From Cylicocyclus nassatus (Eukaryota; Nematoda; Chromadorea; Rhabditida; Strongylidae), in the NCBI GenBank assembly GCA_958299035.1, contig CATQJL010000305.1, forward strand, positions 59,908,486 through 59,972,485: DNA of 64,000 bases. Reading direction: 5' to 3'. Of the stretch, positions 33,901 to 48,800 are shown one piece after another. Every line of letters starts with the position of its first letter. Within the stretch, counting starts at the first letter, position 1. The notes under the pieces were generated by a model. That model did not search any database, had not been told where the DNA came from, and saw only the letters and a list, made by a program, of their open reading frames with translations. The translations under genes and the position numbers were made by a program.

Positions 33901-36669
33901 TTCTTTGGCACCGAAATCGCTTCTGCGACCATCAAAGCAGTCATATAGTCGTTGTATAGGATAAAGCTTATGATCTGGACTGCTAGGAACTGGATCAATG
34001 ACTGATGTCCCAATGACAATCGAACACTTAAATGAACCTTTAAAACGTAATACAAATACAGGCGAGAGTATAGTCCTTGCCATTCCTTCAATTTAGCATG
34101 ATTTAAGAGAGCTTAGCTTACTTTGCTTTGAAACTAAACAAACAATAACGCTATGGATTCTGCGTTTTCCAAAATACATAAAGTAAAAGTTACTAGAATC
34201 TGCTAACAGAATCTAAAATATTCGAAATTGCAGCATTACTTCAATGATAAAATTTAAGTCAGTCAATCGTTATCGTCTGAATTCTACTATCCCAAAATAT
34301 TGGGAGAGACTAGTAGAATTTTTATTCTTAGCGATGATTTTTCATGGATTCTTAAGTTTTACTACTTTTTGTTTCCTTGAATAAAATCGATGAGAAACAA
34401 TAAGCTGAGAAAGGTTTGAGATAAAAGTACATGGGCTATCCGAGGAATTTTTGGGAGTTAGGGGGCATCAATTCTTTCAGATAAGGGGGCATGCCCTCCA
34501 GAACTGTATTGGGAGTGCTTTTTAATTTTGCAAATCTACGTACCCAAAATTCTTGAAAAAAGGAGGCATTGCAGCCAAGTCCCAAAAATAATTTAAAATA
34601 TAATAAAATTCTTTGAAATTTTTCAGAATTATAAAATCAAAAATTACCTATAGGCCAAAATGAGCTGCTTGGTCTTAATAACTAATAGAGGATATTTCAA
34701 AAAAAATTTCACAGCTCTCCATGTGGGAGGAAGAGAGTCCACTACTGGTACCTGCCAACTTTGGCGAGTGTTGTTGATGAAGCTTTCTGGATATAAGGTT
34801 ATGTCACCTGAAATTTTAGAGAGAGAGATTCGGGATGCCCTGGGTTGGGCGCAATTTTTATCCGAGTCAGCTAACTTTTCTTCGTCTCTTCAAGCCTCTA
34901 CATTTACCTTTTCTAACAAATGAAAAGTTAGAAGAATTTGCAAAGAGCCTGAATCAGCAGAACCTCCGCATCAAGACTTTTAGAAATGCAAGCTTCACCA
35001 TCATAAAATTTAGCACTAAAAAGGCTTGACTAAGTAATTTTTCTGCGAGTGAAAAGGATCATACTGTTAGGGATCATCATACACATCCCTGAGGGCCAAC
35101 TGTGGGCAACATATTTATCTAATAGATTCTCTTATTCAACATGCAATCTCGAAGCTCAGAGTTTATCCCACAAATCGGGGGATCGACGATTAACGTTTCC
35201 GAACGATTTATGAAACTAAACGAGCGAAACGCGGAAGAAAACAATGACACGAAACTCTTGTCGTACTTTCAACGGCCGCCGAATGCCCTTCGTCGTGTCG
35301 TTCGAAATCGCTCTCGTCCAGGCTTTTTCGACCAACAACAATGATAGAAAGTGAGCTCTGGCGTACGGATATCCATTTTTCTGCTGTGAGACCGTCGCAC
35401 TGAGTTTCAGCGGAAAGTGTAAGCACTACTTGTAACGGAAGAATACTACCGAAAGTGAAATGCTAACGTTTAAATCTTGCGCGGCACACGTCTTACGGCC
35501 CCATTTCCCTCTCGAAAGAGGGTTGAGTGTTCGATTTGATGTGATGTTACACGCAAGGAATATCTTCTAAGTTTATTTCGGCTGTGATCGATGCAATAAT
35601 AAAGTTCAGAGCGTAAAAAAATGTAAATATTTACAACTCCTTCGGCTCCGCCTCAATAAAATTCTAGCGCTAGACAACGACATTGGCTATCAAAAATTCG
35701 TATCTCCAACTCAAAATATGTCTTGATGGGCTCATATCCTCCATAGCATGTATTAATACATCCTGGAAGGTCACCGAGTTTACTATAGAAAACTGCGTAA
35801 AATATAAATAAAATGCTAAGTAAAAAAATATCAGTTATGCAAAATAAAAGATTATGTTATGCTTTCCAAACCTGGGTAGAAACTACTCCTCCCATTTTAA
35901 AATCAGGTCGTTTTTACTTTGATGTAAGGGTTTTGGCATCCACTGCGCTCAGTTCCGTTTCATTTTTTGTCTGAATTTCACATACACAAAATCCCTTCAT
36001 GGGGCATCCTACTATTCTACATCCCAATACGATGATACTCGAAAACCCGGACCTTTAGGAAATCGCTGCGACCCCTCAACTAATGGAAGATTAAACAGTT
36101 CCCGTTATGCTTGTTTTCTGTTTATGGGCAAGCCGCAGAAACCAAGTAGCAACAGCTGAACCCGACCGAATCACAATTGGCTTTGGCCTCGTTCCAGAAG
36201 CGGTTTGTTGTATGCGCGAGCAGGTGTTTGTGCATTTCCAGACCGGGGGGGGGGGGGGTGAAAATCCTGTTCGCACCTCGTTAGCCCGGGGTGCTGCTTC
36301 CTGGGGCTCGCGCATTCATCTCGCAGTTCGCATAACAGGCACGTTCGGTTCAACCATCTCGCACACAAATAGCACCACAATACATCACATCGTAACTGGT
36401 AATCGTCTCGGGATATGCGCGCCAAGCCACGCCCACCAGCACCTCACCCCCGCGCCGACGACGAGCAGCTCCCCCGGGCGCCACGGCCAGCACAAACAAC
36501 CAGCGCGACCATTCGAGACCGCCCTAATCGCTTCTCTACAGCCCGTGTACCGTCACTCCCCAGAAGGTCTTCACATCTGCCCGCCTCCGCGAATTCGTCT
36601 GCCTCTTCAGCTGATCTCTCAGCTAATTCCTCTGCACACCTTATTCCGCCCCCCGTTGATGCTATCACA
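30940..36669. other. No supported gene
   Basis: AT-rich intergenic sequence with small perfect inverted repeats (for example near 33550-33595 and 34285-34320), a G-rich run near 33150-33190 and a G homopolymer at 36246-36258. The last 550 bp become GC-rich and lead into the gene at 36670, so they probably include its promoter and 5' UTR. I see no defined promoter motif. Confidence 0.45.
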
Positions 36670-36893
36670 ATGACTTTTTTCGTGCTGATATTGGCGGTTT
36701 TGTGGCCGCTCCCGGTAACGCCTGCCCGAGACTATACCGTACCCCAACCGCAGCACCCCTATGGTACGCCAGCGGTCACTTCCGGTGCCGCTATCTTCCA
36801 TATCAACCAGCCTGAGCTAAAACAGCTCCATCACCCAGGAGCCCAAACTACCCGACACTCCACCCACCCTGAGCTTTCCGACGGACCAACACC
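36670..36893 (+). CDS. Exon 1: signal peptide
   Basis: Encodes the signal peptide and a Pro/His-rich start of the mature chain. Donor GTAAGT; ends in phase 2. Confidence 0.7.
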
Positions 36894-39800
36894 GTAAGTG
36901 CTTCTGCTTCTCCCCTTTAGCCATCGGCTATTTCTCATCTGAATCCTGTTTCTTGTAACATCCATTCTAATGTTGTCCACTCTCTTGCACTTTTGGGGGC
37001 TACTCATTGCCCATTCCATGTCCATGTCCATCGCGCTTGAAATGACACACGAACATCACAAATTCATTACGCTCTCCGCTTTGCTAGTGGAATGCCAGCA
37101 AATTGCAGATAATTGCGATTTTTTTCATCATTGCATACTACGGCTTCGACTTTCGCCCCCGACTCTTCAAGAATATGACTAGTTTTAGCAGAGACATCTC
37201 TCTGTGCATCCTGTTTAGTGCAATGTGACGGACTAGATTAAATAATCTTTCAATGCACTCCAATTTACTCTCGTCATAGATTTCTCATTGTGTGAAATGT
37301 TTGCCGTGTTCTAATTTTTCCCCATTTTTCATGCATAATTATTTCCTTACATTTCCTGAATCATAATATAAGTGAAAGAAAGTTGAAGTGAAAAGCTATA
37401 GTAATAGATTGAATGAAAAATCATTTTGTTGGGCATGTAAATCTTCATAAGATTGTTCTTATATTTTTTCAGCAATGATTTTTTGAGGGGAAGTAGCTCA
37501 AAGCTATTACTATAACATATCAATTACTCAGGATTTTCTACGTTCAGTAAAGGAAGTTTATGTCCCAATATTTTTGAATTTCCAAAAAAACTTGGTTGTT
37601 TGATTTCCTAGGCTTCGTTGCTATGCTGTGATGAATGTAGAGATGAGTAATTATGGCATTTACATACATAAAGTCTCTGTTTATCGAATAAATAAAAATT
37701 GTGATCTACCGTTTTAAAAATTCTTTGGCAAAAAAACGAAATTTTCTCACTTTCACGCACAATGAAAAAATTGGGGTAGTTCACTTCCTTGCGCAACCGA
37801 AATTATTTATTAGCCAACCTAAATTTTCTGTCGTAATCTCCTTCCGAGAAGCTTAGTCAAGTTCAAGGAAACTCAATTAAATAGAGCGTGTGAAGATCGT
37901 ATGTTCAGTTTTCAACCCCTTGTAATGTTAGTTATCCAGCGCTGCTCTCTTTTTTATTGAAAATAGTACAATAAACGAAAACCAGTTTTTTAGGTTCATT
38001 TCTTCCGCTATGAAGTTGTTCAAGCGAAAAATTTCTTCAATAACGCGTGGTTTGTTTAGTATCCAAAATGCAGAAAGCTCTATTTTACCATTTTTGGTGA
38101 TCACTTCCATTTCCAGAGATCTGCTAATTTTCCTCATCTTTGAGTTTCTTTGTCAACTTTTATTTACACGATTTGAGTTTGCTCCTTCTTTTCTTGTAAA
38201 TGGTGACCATATATTTTCATTTCTCAACTTTTCAAATCTTGTCCGCCTTTTGACACACCTTTCTTTCACGAATCAAAACTTGACACCAAATTCGAACATT
38301 GTTTGCTAAGCGATATTTTTGTACTAGATGTTTGTCTAGAATATATGCACGTTTTGCGCTTCTTTGCTAGCATTGTATGGATGTTGCAGATTACATCAAA
38401 AGAAAGCACTTTTGAACTTTGCCTTTATGCTAGAATCCAAATGTACCCATTGGTCTTTTTCATCACCCTTGAGTGCCATTCTTTGCAGAATTTCGGTCAC
38501 GCACACATTTTTCAATCGCTGTGGAAATGTCTAGTCCTGTCTAACTATGGGGCTAAAAATAATTTTGTTTTATGAAGACAGTGCTAAACCCTGTCAGGCT
38601 TTGGTTAGGTAGGACTAAGCTTATAATAGGCCTTTTCTTAGTAACGGCAATTTCCTACTAATTTCATATCAATTACTGAGTTCTCTACCGACATGAGGTC
38701 GCAAAAAGTTGTAATATAATTGCCATAAAAATTTGCTTCTCGAACTTATGAGTGCCCCTTTCCTGTTCTTCAAGGTCGGACACGGACATTTTTTCACTGC
38801 ATGATCCAAAACACTACCATCTATTTGTTACACCAAGTCAACTGCCACATCCATTTTTGACCCCTTTTCTTTCAATAGGACCGTAGTCGTAGGACGTTGT
38901 CAAGAATTTTGCCCTCTCTTGCATTGTTTCGTCATATTCAGAGATTTCTTTACAGGCTTTGTGCAGGCTTCAGAAATGGCAAAAAAAAATACCTGAACTA
39001 AATGTTTATATCTCTTTTCGGCTAATTGAACTCAAATTGGTTGATGCTTTTACTTAATATTCGCTTTGAATCGTGCAACAAAGGCTCTATCAAGCGATTC
39101 AGCGATTCAGTTGCGGAACAAGAAGTATAATGCGAAACTTATCATTTCAATGTCATAATGCTTGAACGCTTCCTCTATTATATGTACTTGAAAGCTGGTT
39201 CTGTGAGATGAACAAGGCAGTTTTTCTTTATCATTCTTCCGCAAGTAGTGAAATTTTCTTCCCAACACCTATCTCATCTACCTTCTCCTATTTTACAGTG
39301 TTTTTTCTAGTAAAATTTTGTTCTTTTTGGAAAATCCACAAATCTGATTTCCGCCAATGGATAAATGCATAAAAACCAGAAAAAAAAATTACAGAAATTT
39401 TTCAGCGCCAGCAATGAAATCGGACATCATGTCAAACGACATCTCGCTTCCATCACATCTTTACCTCACAAAGAAATCTACGTTACCAAAAGAGATGGAC
39501 GCATGGCGTTTGTCCCTGATGAGCCCGGAAGGCCTCCGGCAGACTTGATAAAGGCCCCACTCTGGGTCGAACACGTTCCCACAAAGTCCAAGCACAAATT
39601 CACCATTGCAAATCTAGGACAATCGGAATTGGTACGTGAGCTCGCAAAATTACTTCCGCGCTTTTTAATTTCTATCTCATCTTTCAAGGTCATGCAACAA
39701 TTCTATAAGGGCGCTAATGGTGGCAGACCATATGTGACGACCAATCCTGAAGGTAAGAAGGTTTTTTTTGCGATTTTTACATTCTTTTTCATTGCAAATG

Positions 39801-42800
39801 AATCTATTGCAACACTGATGATTTCTGATTTTTTGCTTGATTGGTTTCATAGTAAGTAACGAAGCTATTTTACAAACGTCCAGTCCGTTTCTTAGCTGCG
39901 ATTTTTTGAGTTTTGATAGTACCAGCAGAAAGAGTCTTTTTTATTCTAGTTTTTCGTAATAGTAAATAGTGATTTTATTAGTAAAAATCTCTGCACCCTT
40001 TCGCTATCGCTACAATGTTTTATTTTCAATGATCTTAGAACTTTCTATGTCTGTTTGCGAGGGGAAAGCTATTCTATATTCAATACAAGTAGAGGAGTGA
40101 ACTCAGAAAATTTTTGTCTTAGACCTGCAAAATTGCTTTTTGTGTTCTTGGTAATGGTCTAGACGACAAAGGAGTCAGTGAAAAGATTATTCTTTTTATA
40201 TGCTGCTTAGCACACATGAGTCATCAAACAAATTTGCTCTACAAGACTATCATATCTTCTCAGGCACCAGGAAAGAAAATTGAATGTCTTTTCTGTTTTT
40301 TTGATTGCGAAAATTTGTTTACTTCACTTAAAATCAAAGCGTTTGGCCTTATTTTGCTTAAGGTTGAAAGTGTACTTGCAATTCATCAGTTTACTTCAAA
40401 ATGTAAAAGGATGCTGTTACAGCTGCTTTGATCGCCTACGCCTTAGCTTTCCACACTGCTTCCAAGAGGTTCTTATTAAGATTTTCTTATTTGTAGTTCA
40501 AGCTAGGACAGTTTGAGCAAAAGTGAAATCCGTTGCAACCACATATCTGATAAAAACATGAGATTTTTCTAGTCCCCGTGAATCTTAAAGTTATAATCGA
40601 GGTTGTAGATTCTGTATGCAATGAAGAGATTTGTTATTTGGACGAGATGACAAAGTGGTGATGTTGTAGCAATGTTACATTTTTTAATGTCTCTTTGTTA
40701 AAATTTCGACGCACCCAGGACTTCGTTACTCTATGAGCAGTAAGAAATAAATGCGCCTCAAGTTACATTTAGGAACTGTGCGTATTGAGCCTATCAAAAC
40801 TTATTTTTATTTTCCATCAGCTCATCCTCGTGCATACTATGGCCTGGAAGTTTAGCATTTCGAAAATTTCTTTAATGCTTAGCGCTTTTGCAAGTATTAA
40901 AAGTTTTCCTAGCTGTATGTACCATGGAAAGTTACTCCTTTTTGATAATTCAATCGTAGAGATTGCTCTCTTAAAAACCCTTGACACTTTCTTTTCTTTC
41001 TTCATACAAAGTATGGAATTAATGTGGGACATATAAGGTATGAAAGGAAGAATTCTCTGAACAGAGGAGATTGCGCGAAGTGGACAAGTCGTCAGGCCTA
41101 CTCATTATTGCGTAACACAGGCAATCACATTCATAAAAAGTTGGCGCCATTGAAAGTTTAGCAAAAAAAGCGAACACGCATTACGTTACTGTTGACCCTG
41201 TCCGCTACTATACAAGCACAAACATCAAAAGCTGAATGGCGTCAAGAAATGAGCCGTTAGAGGAGTTTTAAGGCGCGCAGACTTTACATATTCCTCGACG
41301 CCATTTAATGCAAACAATACAACTTTTTTTGATAATCCGCATACGTTAAGCAAACTGTTATCATCCGTAAATCAACAAAATTTTGGAAGCAGAAAAGGGA
41401 TGGTAGGGAGAAAGGGGGCTGTGGTATTAGGTTGTCCGGAAATTAACGCAGGTTTTGAATTCCAACCGCAGTAAGTCATATACTTCTCATTTCTAAGTAA
41501 GTTGCAAGGTAGCATTCGATAGAGCAAAGTAAGTTCTACAAAATGGCAATCTTGCTTTAGCAACAGCTCTGAACCACCACGAGTTTCGAGCCAAAAACTA
41601 AAAAGATTCAACTGTCTGAAAAATTAAGAAAAATCGTAACTCAGTTCATAAAAGTCCTGCAAAAATTCTAACTTGCTCACGTAAACACAATCAACATAGA
41701 GCATCTATATACGCCATTGCCATATTTTTTTCTCTGTTAGAAATCAAGAAAACGGAAATTTTCAAACATTTGCCAAAGTGATGCTGTGCCGTTCCCACAT
41801 AGGTAGTTGTATACCACAAACCTGTAAAAGTATAAACGTAAATTTTCAGCTCTCTACAAGCTTTAGTCCTCGAGATATATCGGATACAGTTTTCCCTAGT
41901 CATGTGGTCCAAGCTAAAATTCAAATTTCTCGGGAACTAAAGCTTGTAGAGAGCTGGAAACTTACGTTAGAACTTCTGCGGTTCGTAGTATACAACTACT
42001 TATGTGGGGACGGCACAGCACCACTTTGACAAATTTACGAAAATTTCCGTTTTCTTGATTTCTAACAAAGAAAAAATATGGCAGTGGCGTATTAGGATGC
42101 TCTATGTTGATTGTGTTTACGTGAGCAACTTAGAATTTTGTAGGACTTTTATGAACTGGGTTACGATTTTTCTTAATTTTTCAGACAGTTGAATCTTCTT
42201 AGTTTTTGGCTCGAAACTCGTGGTGGATCAGAGCTGTTGCTAAAGCAAGACTGCCGTTTTGTAGAGCTTGCTTTGCTCTATCGAATGGTATCTTGCAACC
42301 TATTTAGAATTAAGAAGTGTATGACTTATTGCGGTTGGATTTTAAAACCTGCATTTTTCCGGACAACCTAATACAATATATTAGGTTGGCCCGAAAGTTC
42401 TGTCGCACCATTTTCAAAGATTCATAACTTCTGATTTCTCCAACCGATTTGAACGCTTTTATTTTTGTATGAAAGAGTATGTCATGCTCTTTATAATGAT
42501 ATCTTAGCTGCTTACAAATGGCCATCCGCTGCATAGATAGGAGCGGTAGAAGAAAATTAGTCAAAAATCGAATTTTCTATGTACTGTCATAAAAAATCGG
42601 AAACTTGCAACAAAAATCGGAGCAGTCGGTACTCCATCAACTCTAAGTTCTTCAAGTAAGTTCTTTCATCAACTCTTTCTAGCAGTGCAAAGTTTGCGCT
42701 GATTGAGCATCTTTACGAAAAGTCACGATTTTCGAGAAAGCAATACAAAAGGGCGAATTTGATTTATTTTGGCATTTTTCAGGGGAATCATAACTTTTCG

Positions 42801-45800
42801 TAGAGACGCTCAATCAGCGCAAGCTTTGCACTGTTAGAAAGAGCTGGTAAAAGGCCCTACAATATCGATTGCTCCGATTTTTGTTGCAAGTTTTCGATTT
42901 TTTATGACCCTACACGAAAAATTCAAATTTTGAGTGATTTTGGTTTTGAGCTTCTATCTCCTTTATTTGTATACATTAACGAACAATTCAGATACAGATG
43001 CAAAGAGCATGAGTTCTTCTCCTAAGCAAAATTTTAATCTTATAAATTCGATAGGAAGTCAACGAGTTATAAATTTTTGAATATGGTGCGAACGAACTTT
43101 CGGTACAACCTAATATTTCACAGTGGTTCCATCTGCTGGAAGTTCTTACCGTAATCCTACAGTAATGAAGAGCGGTCGATGACTCGCTTCATACTGTAAA
43201 TCTGAGTTCAACCTTGCTCTATAAAATGGTACCTAAAACTTCTCGAGATACTTCATTACAAGAGAGTTATTTACAATCAAACAGTAGGTACATTTGTGGG
43301 ACATCTGGGGCATCCTGTATATTCGGTTAGAGAAATTATTGCTCTTTTCTGGAGTAAACAATAAATGATTTTAGGGCTCGGAAACGAGGAGATTCTAAAT
43401 AAAGCCTCTTTGATTTCAGAATTTTTCACCAAGTCACCTTGACCTTTTTTGACTCCCCTCCCCCTAAAAAACAAGAAAGAATATAAAAAGAGTTAGGGAA
43501 TTGAGAAGGCGAGCATAGCCAGCACCAAACACTTGGTTTTTGCTTAGGGGCTCGCTTTGCGATCGGAGCAGATCGTGCCGTTGATGAAGAATTTTGATGG
43601 TTATACAAAAAGCCGCGGACCTCACAAAAACGATCTTCTCTTTTTCCGTAGAAACGTCAGCCTGACCTTGTTCCAGCTGTGCCGGGCTCTGCTTGTTGCG
43701 ATAACTACAGACTGAAATTTCTTCAAGCTTGTTTTGGTTATTTGATACCTAAAAATATATGTATATTCGAAAATTCACATTTTAGCGACCACCACAACCT
43801 CACGGCCGAAAGCTTTCAGCGGTCGTGATAAGAAGGACGCTGCAGAAAAAATCATCAAACAGGAATTGAACAGAGCAAGAGTGGCCAAATATGGTAAATC
43901 AGCATCTGGAGGTGGAGCTAAACGTGATGTAAGTGATCTTCTATGTCACTCTGTTCTTCCATGTAAAAGGGCTTACAAGGGAATGGTCAGAAGTCGAAGT
44001 GGCCAAACCAAACAAGCTGTATACCATTCGATGCAGTATAAAACGCTGACTTAGAATCTGTCTTTCTTATCTGCTTCCCGCTTCTGTGGACGAAGCTACA
44101 AGCGGTTTTATTGTGAAAAAATCACACATAAAAACAGCGAAATTGAGCACACTGTTGCACTTTTAGCTCAGCTTCTTTTTTTAAAAATTTGAAGTAGGCT
44201 AGCTGCATGTTTTGGCCCAGCATTAAGTCGAACGTGGCTCTGCACGGCTAAATTTTCAATTTCACGCTTAATTTCTTAGCAAAATAATAGTCTTTAATGG
44301 CTAGTAGCTTCGTCCACAGAAGTGGGAAGCAGATAAGAAAGACAGATTCGAAGTCAGCGTTTTATACTGCATCGAATGATATACAGCTTGTTTGGTTTGG
44401 CCACTTTGACTTCTGACCATTCCCTTGTTAGCATCAGCAAATTATGAAATCGCGCCTACTAGTACATCCATTTCAATGCAAGAGAAATCTTTACTGCATA
44501 TGTTACCTAAGTCTCAAACGAAAGGCTTCTTTGAATTTTTCCACCTTTCTCGGAAACATTTTATATTTTTGATGTTTGCTCCTCTCATCTCCTACATTTT
44601 ACATAGTAGAAAAAACCATCAGTTGACAGCTTGTTAATGTCAGGATTTCCTATGTCCCTAAGGGTTATAATATTGAGTGAAGAATGTGGATTATCTGCAG
44701 TTCATGTACGTTTTTCACATCTGCACGTTTGAGGGTAGTATTGGAGAAGAAAACATGAAGTAAATCTGACAAATCTTTTACTTTGTTTCATCTAAGAAAG
44801 TTCAGGCTGGATTAGGTTTATCAAGCTTTTGAGGAGACTACCAAATTTTCATTTGAAAGCACATGAATATTCTTGAAGCTTGGGCTAAATTATGTTCAGG
44901 TAAAATGGCCTGAGCGGGTTCGATAGAATTTTTCATGTTGATCTCCTTTTTGGTCAAGTGAAACGAAACCCTTATAGTACTGATCATAATTAAGTTGCAA
45001 CGGATTTATCTTTCTTAAATAGCTAATTTTTTAGATTTCGCCTGCTATCTCTCCCCCCCCCCTCCCCTCCACCCCATCTTTCCCAGAGCTAATAATGCAA
45101 TCTTTTCAACGCATTGTTATTATGGAAAAGAAATGTGATAAAAGAAAAAAGAAAAGATATGATTTTTAGGCTTTCGAATCGTCAGATATTTGAATTGACA
45201 AGCACTTTTTCTTCGGAATTCCTTTCAGCTTATGCACTCTGATTTACTGCAAGCACAGTTATATTTCTAAAAGGGTTTCGAAAATAATTCTGTGTGCATC
45301 TCACAGAAATAACAACCGTGAGCTAAACCTATGTATTGGTGAAAGATTTGTCAATACATAATGTTTTATTGTTTTGAATAGAAAGGACACAAAATTACTA
45401 AACTTTTTTCTTACGAAAGAGAAGGAGAAAGCAAATGAATTGAAGGAATGGTTTTAGTGACTCTGAAGTGTCTATGGTGTCTAGTTGATTACTCCTCTAA
45501 CCTTCGAAAGTCTGCGTACATGCGGTCGAGATTTCACCCCTCTTTTTCAACCGTCTGGTGAATAATGTACATTTGATTAGCTAAAGGAGCTATATGTCAT
45601 TCGAGCATGCAAGATGGCTAGATCTCGCTGCTGCACTGCAATTTGACGTTTCTATTCTTTGAAATACTTTTCTCCTAATACGCCTGTCATTTGCTCGAAA
45701 ATGGAGGGATTTGCACTCGTCGACAAGCTCTTTCGCATTTGTTCACCATAAATCCCCACGTCTAGTTCTTAATTTTATTTTTTTCTGGATGAAGAGTGAC

Positions 45801-48800
45801 AGGCTAATGACAAATGGACAATCAAGAGTTGTCGGAGAGAATGCGGGGTTACAAAGGCTGCGAAATGAGACTATTGTCATGTTTCGCTATGCTATCTGTA
45901 ATGGGGAGTGTAGAGATAAACTTAGATTGAATGATAGGAGATAGCTATTCTCAAAAGTTCCTACAAAGGTTGGTTACTTATAAGGAAAGAGGTCTTACCT
46001 TGTACAGGAAATTTTTCTAAGCATGTTGCATTTGATGGCTACCAATCTTCCCTGAATTTGCATTTTCCGTTGTTGGAATGAAGTAAGCTCTAATAATTTG
46101 AAAGTTTCGCTTTCTTTAAACCTGGGCATAATTCGTATAGCAGAAGTACTTCTGTGCCAAACAGGTTTGTTAGGTGTTCTTTTATTTCCAATCACGGCCT
46201 AACGTTTCGACGCCTTTCGTCTTCCTCAGAGGCCTAAAAATGGCTCAAAGCGTTACCCGAGAAACTTATATATTATCGAAAAAATCGCTTCGGACTTTTT
46301 CGAATTTATCGGAAAAGTCCGAAGCGTTCAGTTTGATCCGAGCACTGTAGTCGAGTCATTCGATGTGACTTCGCTCTACACTAATGTGCAGAATGAACAA
46401 GCCTTGCAAGCGCTATCGGAATTGTTGGATAAATATGCAACTACCATCAATACTTTTGGGCTTGGCAAAAGGCGGACTATGACCCTGATAAGCGAATATT
46501 TGAAGTGCAACATCTTTGGATGGTCTGGGACTTACTAATCCCAGATAAGCGGATTAGCTATGGGTCAGAGGTTGGCGCCGGTTCTCGCCATTTGTTTTAT
46601 GAGAAGATCGAAGAACCAGTGTTAGCCCGCATGCCGCTAATGTACTGCCGATATATCGATGACTGTTGTATATTTACATCAACACAGTCCGAAATGGACA
46701 AGTGCTTCGAAATTTTGAACCAACAGTCGCAGTACATAAAGCTTACACGAGAAACACCACACGACGGATGGCTGCCTTACCTCAACGCGCAAGTAAGATT
46801 ATCCAATGGTATTGTCAGCATGAAATGGTACCGCAAAAAAAGCTCGAAGAACATCCTTTTGAATGTTAAATCAGCGCATCCTGCATCTACGAAAAGAGCG
46901 GTGATCAAGAATATGTTTGAAACGGCTATGCAGATGTGCTCCGGAGAAAGAGAACGATGCGAGTCGCGAGATCTGGCCTCCAAGATTGCTTGCAGCAACG
47001 GTTATCATTCTTTGCCACATGATCAACATCAGGCGAATGGTATAACAAAATCCGCGATAATAAGCTCCCACTGTGCCTTCCATTTATTTCCGATAACATC
47101 AGTGCGGCAATTCGAAAATGCATTTCACGTGCACAACTGCAAAACGATATTGTTTAAGTCGACATCCCAGGTGACAATATCAAAACGCAGTTAGTTCGAA
47201 ACAGATACGATCGATACTGTATAACAGATCGATGCGTAGGTCTGTCCGCACGGGAAAATAGGTGATTGTGCACAAATGGGAGTAGTTTATCAGTTAGAAT
47301 GTCTTAGCTGCAATGCCATCTATATCGGAGAAACTGGCAGAACACTTAGTACTCGCGTAAAAAAACATCTTGCAGATAAAAGGCGTAAAACATTGTTTTC
47401 ACCTCTGGGCAAACATAGCCACGATTCGCATGGTGGAGACGATTTCGATATCAAATGCCAAATCTTGGCACATGAAAAGGAAACCTCGGCAAGGAAGGCG
47501 TTAGAAGCATTCTGGATTTCTGCGAAGAATCCAGCAATGAACAATAAAAATGAGTGTTTGTCAATTACCACGGACTTTCTACCCTTCATATCTCTATGCA
47601 GACTGTAGATCACTTATGTGCTTTTATGGTATAGTCCATTCTATCCGCCAAGACCATCTCTTCCGGTGCGGAACCCCAAATAGCGGTGTTCACAGGGTAT
47701 GTTCATCTTCTGGCATAGCGATTTTTACGGTAGGAATGTTGAACGAAGATTGAGAACTGGCAGTAATGGAGATGGTACTTGATGGCCTCGTTTCTCGGGT
47801 AACGCTTTGAGCCATTTTCAGGCCTCTGGGAAGACGAAAGGCGTCGAAACGTTAGGCCGTGATTGGAAATAAAAGAACACCTAACAAACCTGTTTGGCAC
47901 AGAAGTACTTCTACTATACGAAGTAAGCTCTATCAACAGAATTTGTCCATCCTACTTCTCTTCAATGTTGTTTTGGCCGCCTTAGTACTTACAAAGGAAG
48001 CGTGTTTGGTCGAAGTGGCCTTTCCACATGAGCATACTGCTTTGAAAAGCATTAAGCGGTGATATCTGCCTTCCAAATCTGCTCAGCGCCTCTGGACGCC
48101 GAGTTATGACCGTCTTTGAGAGCAAAAAATGAATGCAAAATTTAGGTAAAATCGATTGTTACAATCTTTCCAGCGCTCAGATAAAGCAATGTTTAGTATT
48201 AGCATTTTAGACAAAATGTATCCATTGCATAAACGGTTCTGACACTTGACACTGGACCATTTGAGCAAATTTGGGCGATTTTATTGAAGTTTTGCGTTCC
48301 ATTTTTTTCCTGAAAAACACCCATAACTCGGCGTCCAGAGGCGCTGAGCGGATTTGGGAGGTAGCTTTGGAATTACCGCATAATGCTCTTCAAAGCAGTA
48401 TGGGTCTCATCTGGAAAGGCCACTTCGACCAAACACTTTTTTTGTTAGACGCTTTTTGATCGCCTCAGTTGCTCAGAATTTAATTCATCTATTTTTTATA
48501 TGTCTATGTTATACACATTGCGTCAACGAACATCCAAAAAGTATCCGAAAGTCATCAATCATAGCATGCCGATCAGAGTTTCCTTACTGGAAGCAACAGG
48601 TATTCTCCTTCTTCAAGAAGTGAGGATGCCTCTACCAGATTCTTTTCTCTCATCCGGACGTAGTATGGGACGGCATGAGATACCAGGGTTTGGCTAACAA
48701 CCTAGTGCGAGACGAACGGACCCTTTAGGGACCTCGGCGAACACGGAGGGGACTTTTAGGCAGATGCTGGAAAGAGCTGTCTTCAAAAATTTTTGCGGGA

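Larger units (their letters stand above)
46080..47931 (+). mobile_element. Degenerate Penelope-like element (canonical order) in intron 4
   Basis: Order: inverted repeat (46132-46265), RT remnant, C-terminal GIY-YIG, inverted repeat (47790-47921). A 12-bp GAAGTAAGCTCT at 46080-46091 and 47920-47931 is a likely target duplication. The right repeat is an inverted copy of the left, which reads as N-terminal coding sequence (QRPKNGSKRYPRN). It lies in the same orientation as the host gene. Confidence 0.82.

Noticed and set aside
36415..36669. In-frame 85-codon extension of exon 1
   Set aside because: Would bury the signal peptide behind a basic Pro/Ser-rich stretch; the ATG at 36670 gives a normal secretory start.
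36107..36673. 188-residue ORF upstream of exon 1
   Set aside because: Different frame from the signal-peptide exon and no domain; probably part of the 5' region by chance.
46666..46869. Overlapping ORF in the PLE region
   Set aside because: Shadow frame of the reverse transcriptase remnant.
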